A DNA stretch of 5,170 nt from Bryobacteraceae bacterium (GTDB lineage Bacteria > Acidobacteriota > Terriglobia > Bryobacterales > Bryobacteraceae): positions 1-5,170 of the forward strand of contig JACMLA010000185.1 in the NCBI GenBank assembly GCA_014379815.1, read 5' to 3'. The position numbers and the translations under genes were made by a program. This document shows, piece after piece, positions 5,089 through 5,170 of the stretch (position 1 is the first letter of the stretch; each line of letters opens with the position of its first letter). The notes under the pieces were generated by a model. The model searched no databases. It was given only the letters and a program-made list of their open reading frames with translations, and was not told where the DNA came from.

Positions 5089-5170
5089 TCAATGCCCAAA
5101 GCTGAGCCACGGACGCCCGGCGGGTCCCTCATGCAGCGTTGCTTCGACCGCAAACACATCCCGGATCATC
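5089..5170 (-). CDS. ABC transporter ATPase, C-terminal fragment (FecE/BtuD-type)
   Basis: Only the last 26 residues and the TGA stop (5091-5089) are inside the window; the gene continues past 5170 and the first base shown belongs to a cut codon. The fragment reads IRDVFAVEATLH followed by EGPAGRPWLSFGH. A D-V-F-x-V-E-A segment followed by a G-R-P-W turn is typical of the C-terminal end of FecE/BtuD/HemV-type ATPases. The position supports this: it stops five bases before the cognate permease on the same strand, giving an ATPase-then-permease order. The Walker and signature motifs are outside the window, so the call rests on the tail motif and the neighbour. Confidence 0.75.
   Translation of the reverse strand, partial: MIRDVFAVEATLHEGPAGRPWLSFGH

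Noticed and set aside
1..5170. Search for mobile elements, tRNA or rRNA, CRISPR repeats, toxin-antitoxin or defence genes.
   Set aside because: No transposase motifs, terminal repeats, direct repeat arrays or tRNA-like cloverleafs were seen; the window reads as ordinary chromosomal envelope and transport genes plus one pseudogene.

Overview
The window looks like a chromosomal segment (roughly 55-58% G+C by eye) from a Gram-negative, soil-type bacterium. Acidobacteriota, near Bryobacter/Solibacter, is the best guess. The hints are a secreted beta-rich protein with a 'DGDGWKTTITLVN' motif of a style I associate with Solibacter-like genomes, a diderm lipoprotein, a SPOR-domain protein and a variant secreted alkaline phosphatase. 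This placement is inference: there is no rRNA or other marker gene here.

Layout. On the + strand, the left 1.1 kb holds the 3' part of a multi-pass DUF350-type membrane protein (2-721), then a small lipoprotein (775-1080) built of about seven 11-residue LEA-like repeats. Everything from 5170 down to 1092 is transcribed leftwards on the - strand: the end of an ABC-transporter ATPase (5170-5089), a FecCD/BtuC-type permease (5083-4106), a secreted hypothetical protein (4045-3242), a membrane-anchored SPOR-domain protein (3172-2636), a secreted alkaline phosphatase (2579-1434), and a decayed secreted thioredoxin-fold (redoxin-like) gene (1437-1092). The two blocks converge, with only 11 bases between the lipoprotein stop and the pseudogene stop.

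How the genes work together. The ATPase and permease are two parts of one importer for iron-siderophore, haem or cobalamin; the binding protein and outer-membrane receptor lie outside the window or elsewhere. A perfect TATAAT and a perfect TTGACA lie between the permease and the hypothetical gene, so the four downstream genes may form a separate unit of envelope/periplasmic functions. The + strand pair also belongs to the envelope.

The most notable result is the gene remnant at 1092-1437. It is not visible as a single ORF, but three consecutive pieces in shifting frames read as one protein: a signal peptide, an N-terminal thioredoxin-like strand region and a C-terminal region. A one-base loss separates the first two pieces. 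A second lesion, probably an internal deletion, separates the last two. Its ATG overlaps the phosphatase stop as ATGA, so it was once translationally coupled to that gene. I see no mobile element, CRISPR array, tRNA, rRNA or defence system in the window. No non-coding gap exceeds 70 bases once the pseudogene is counted.
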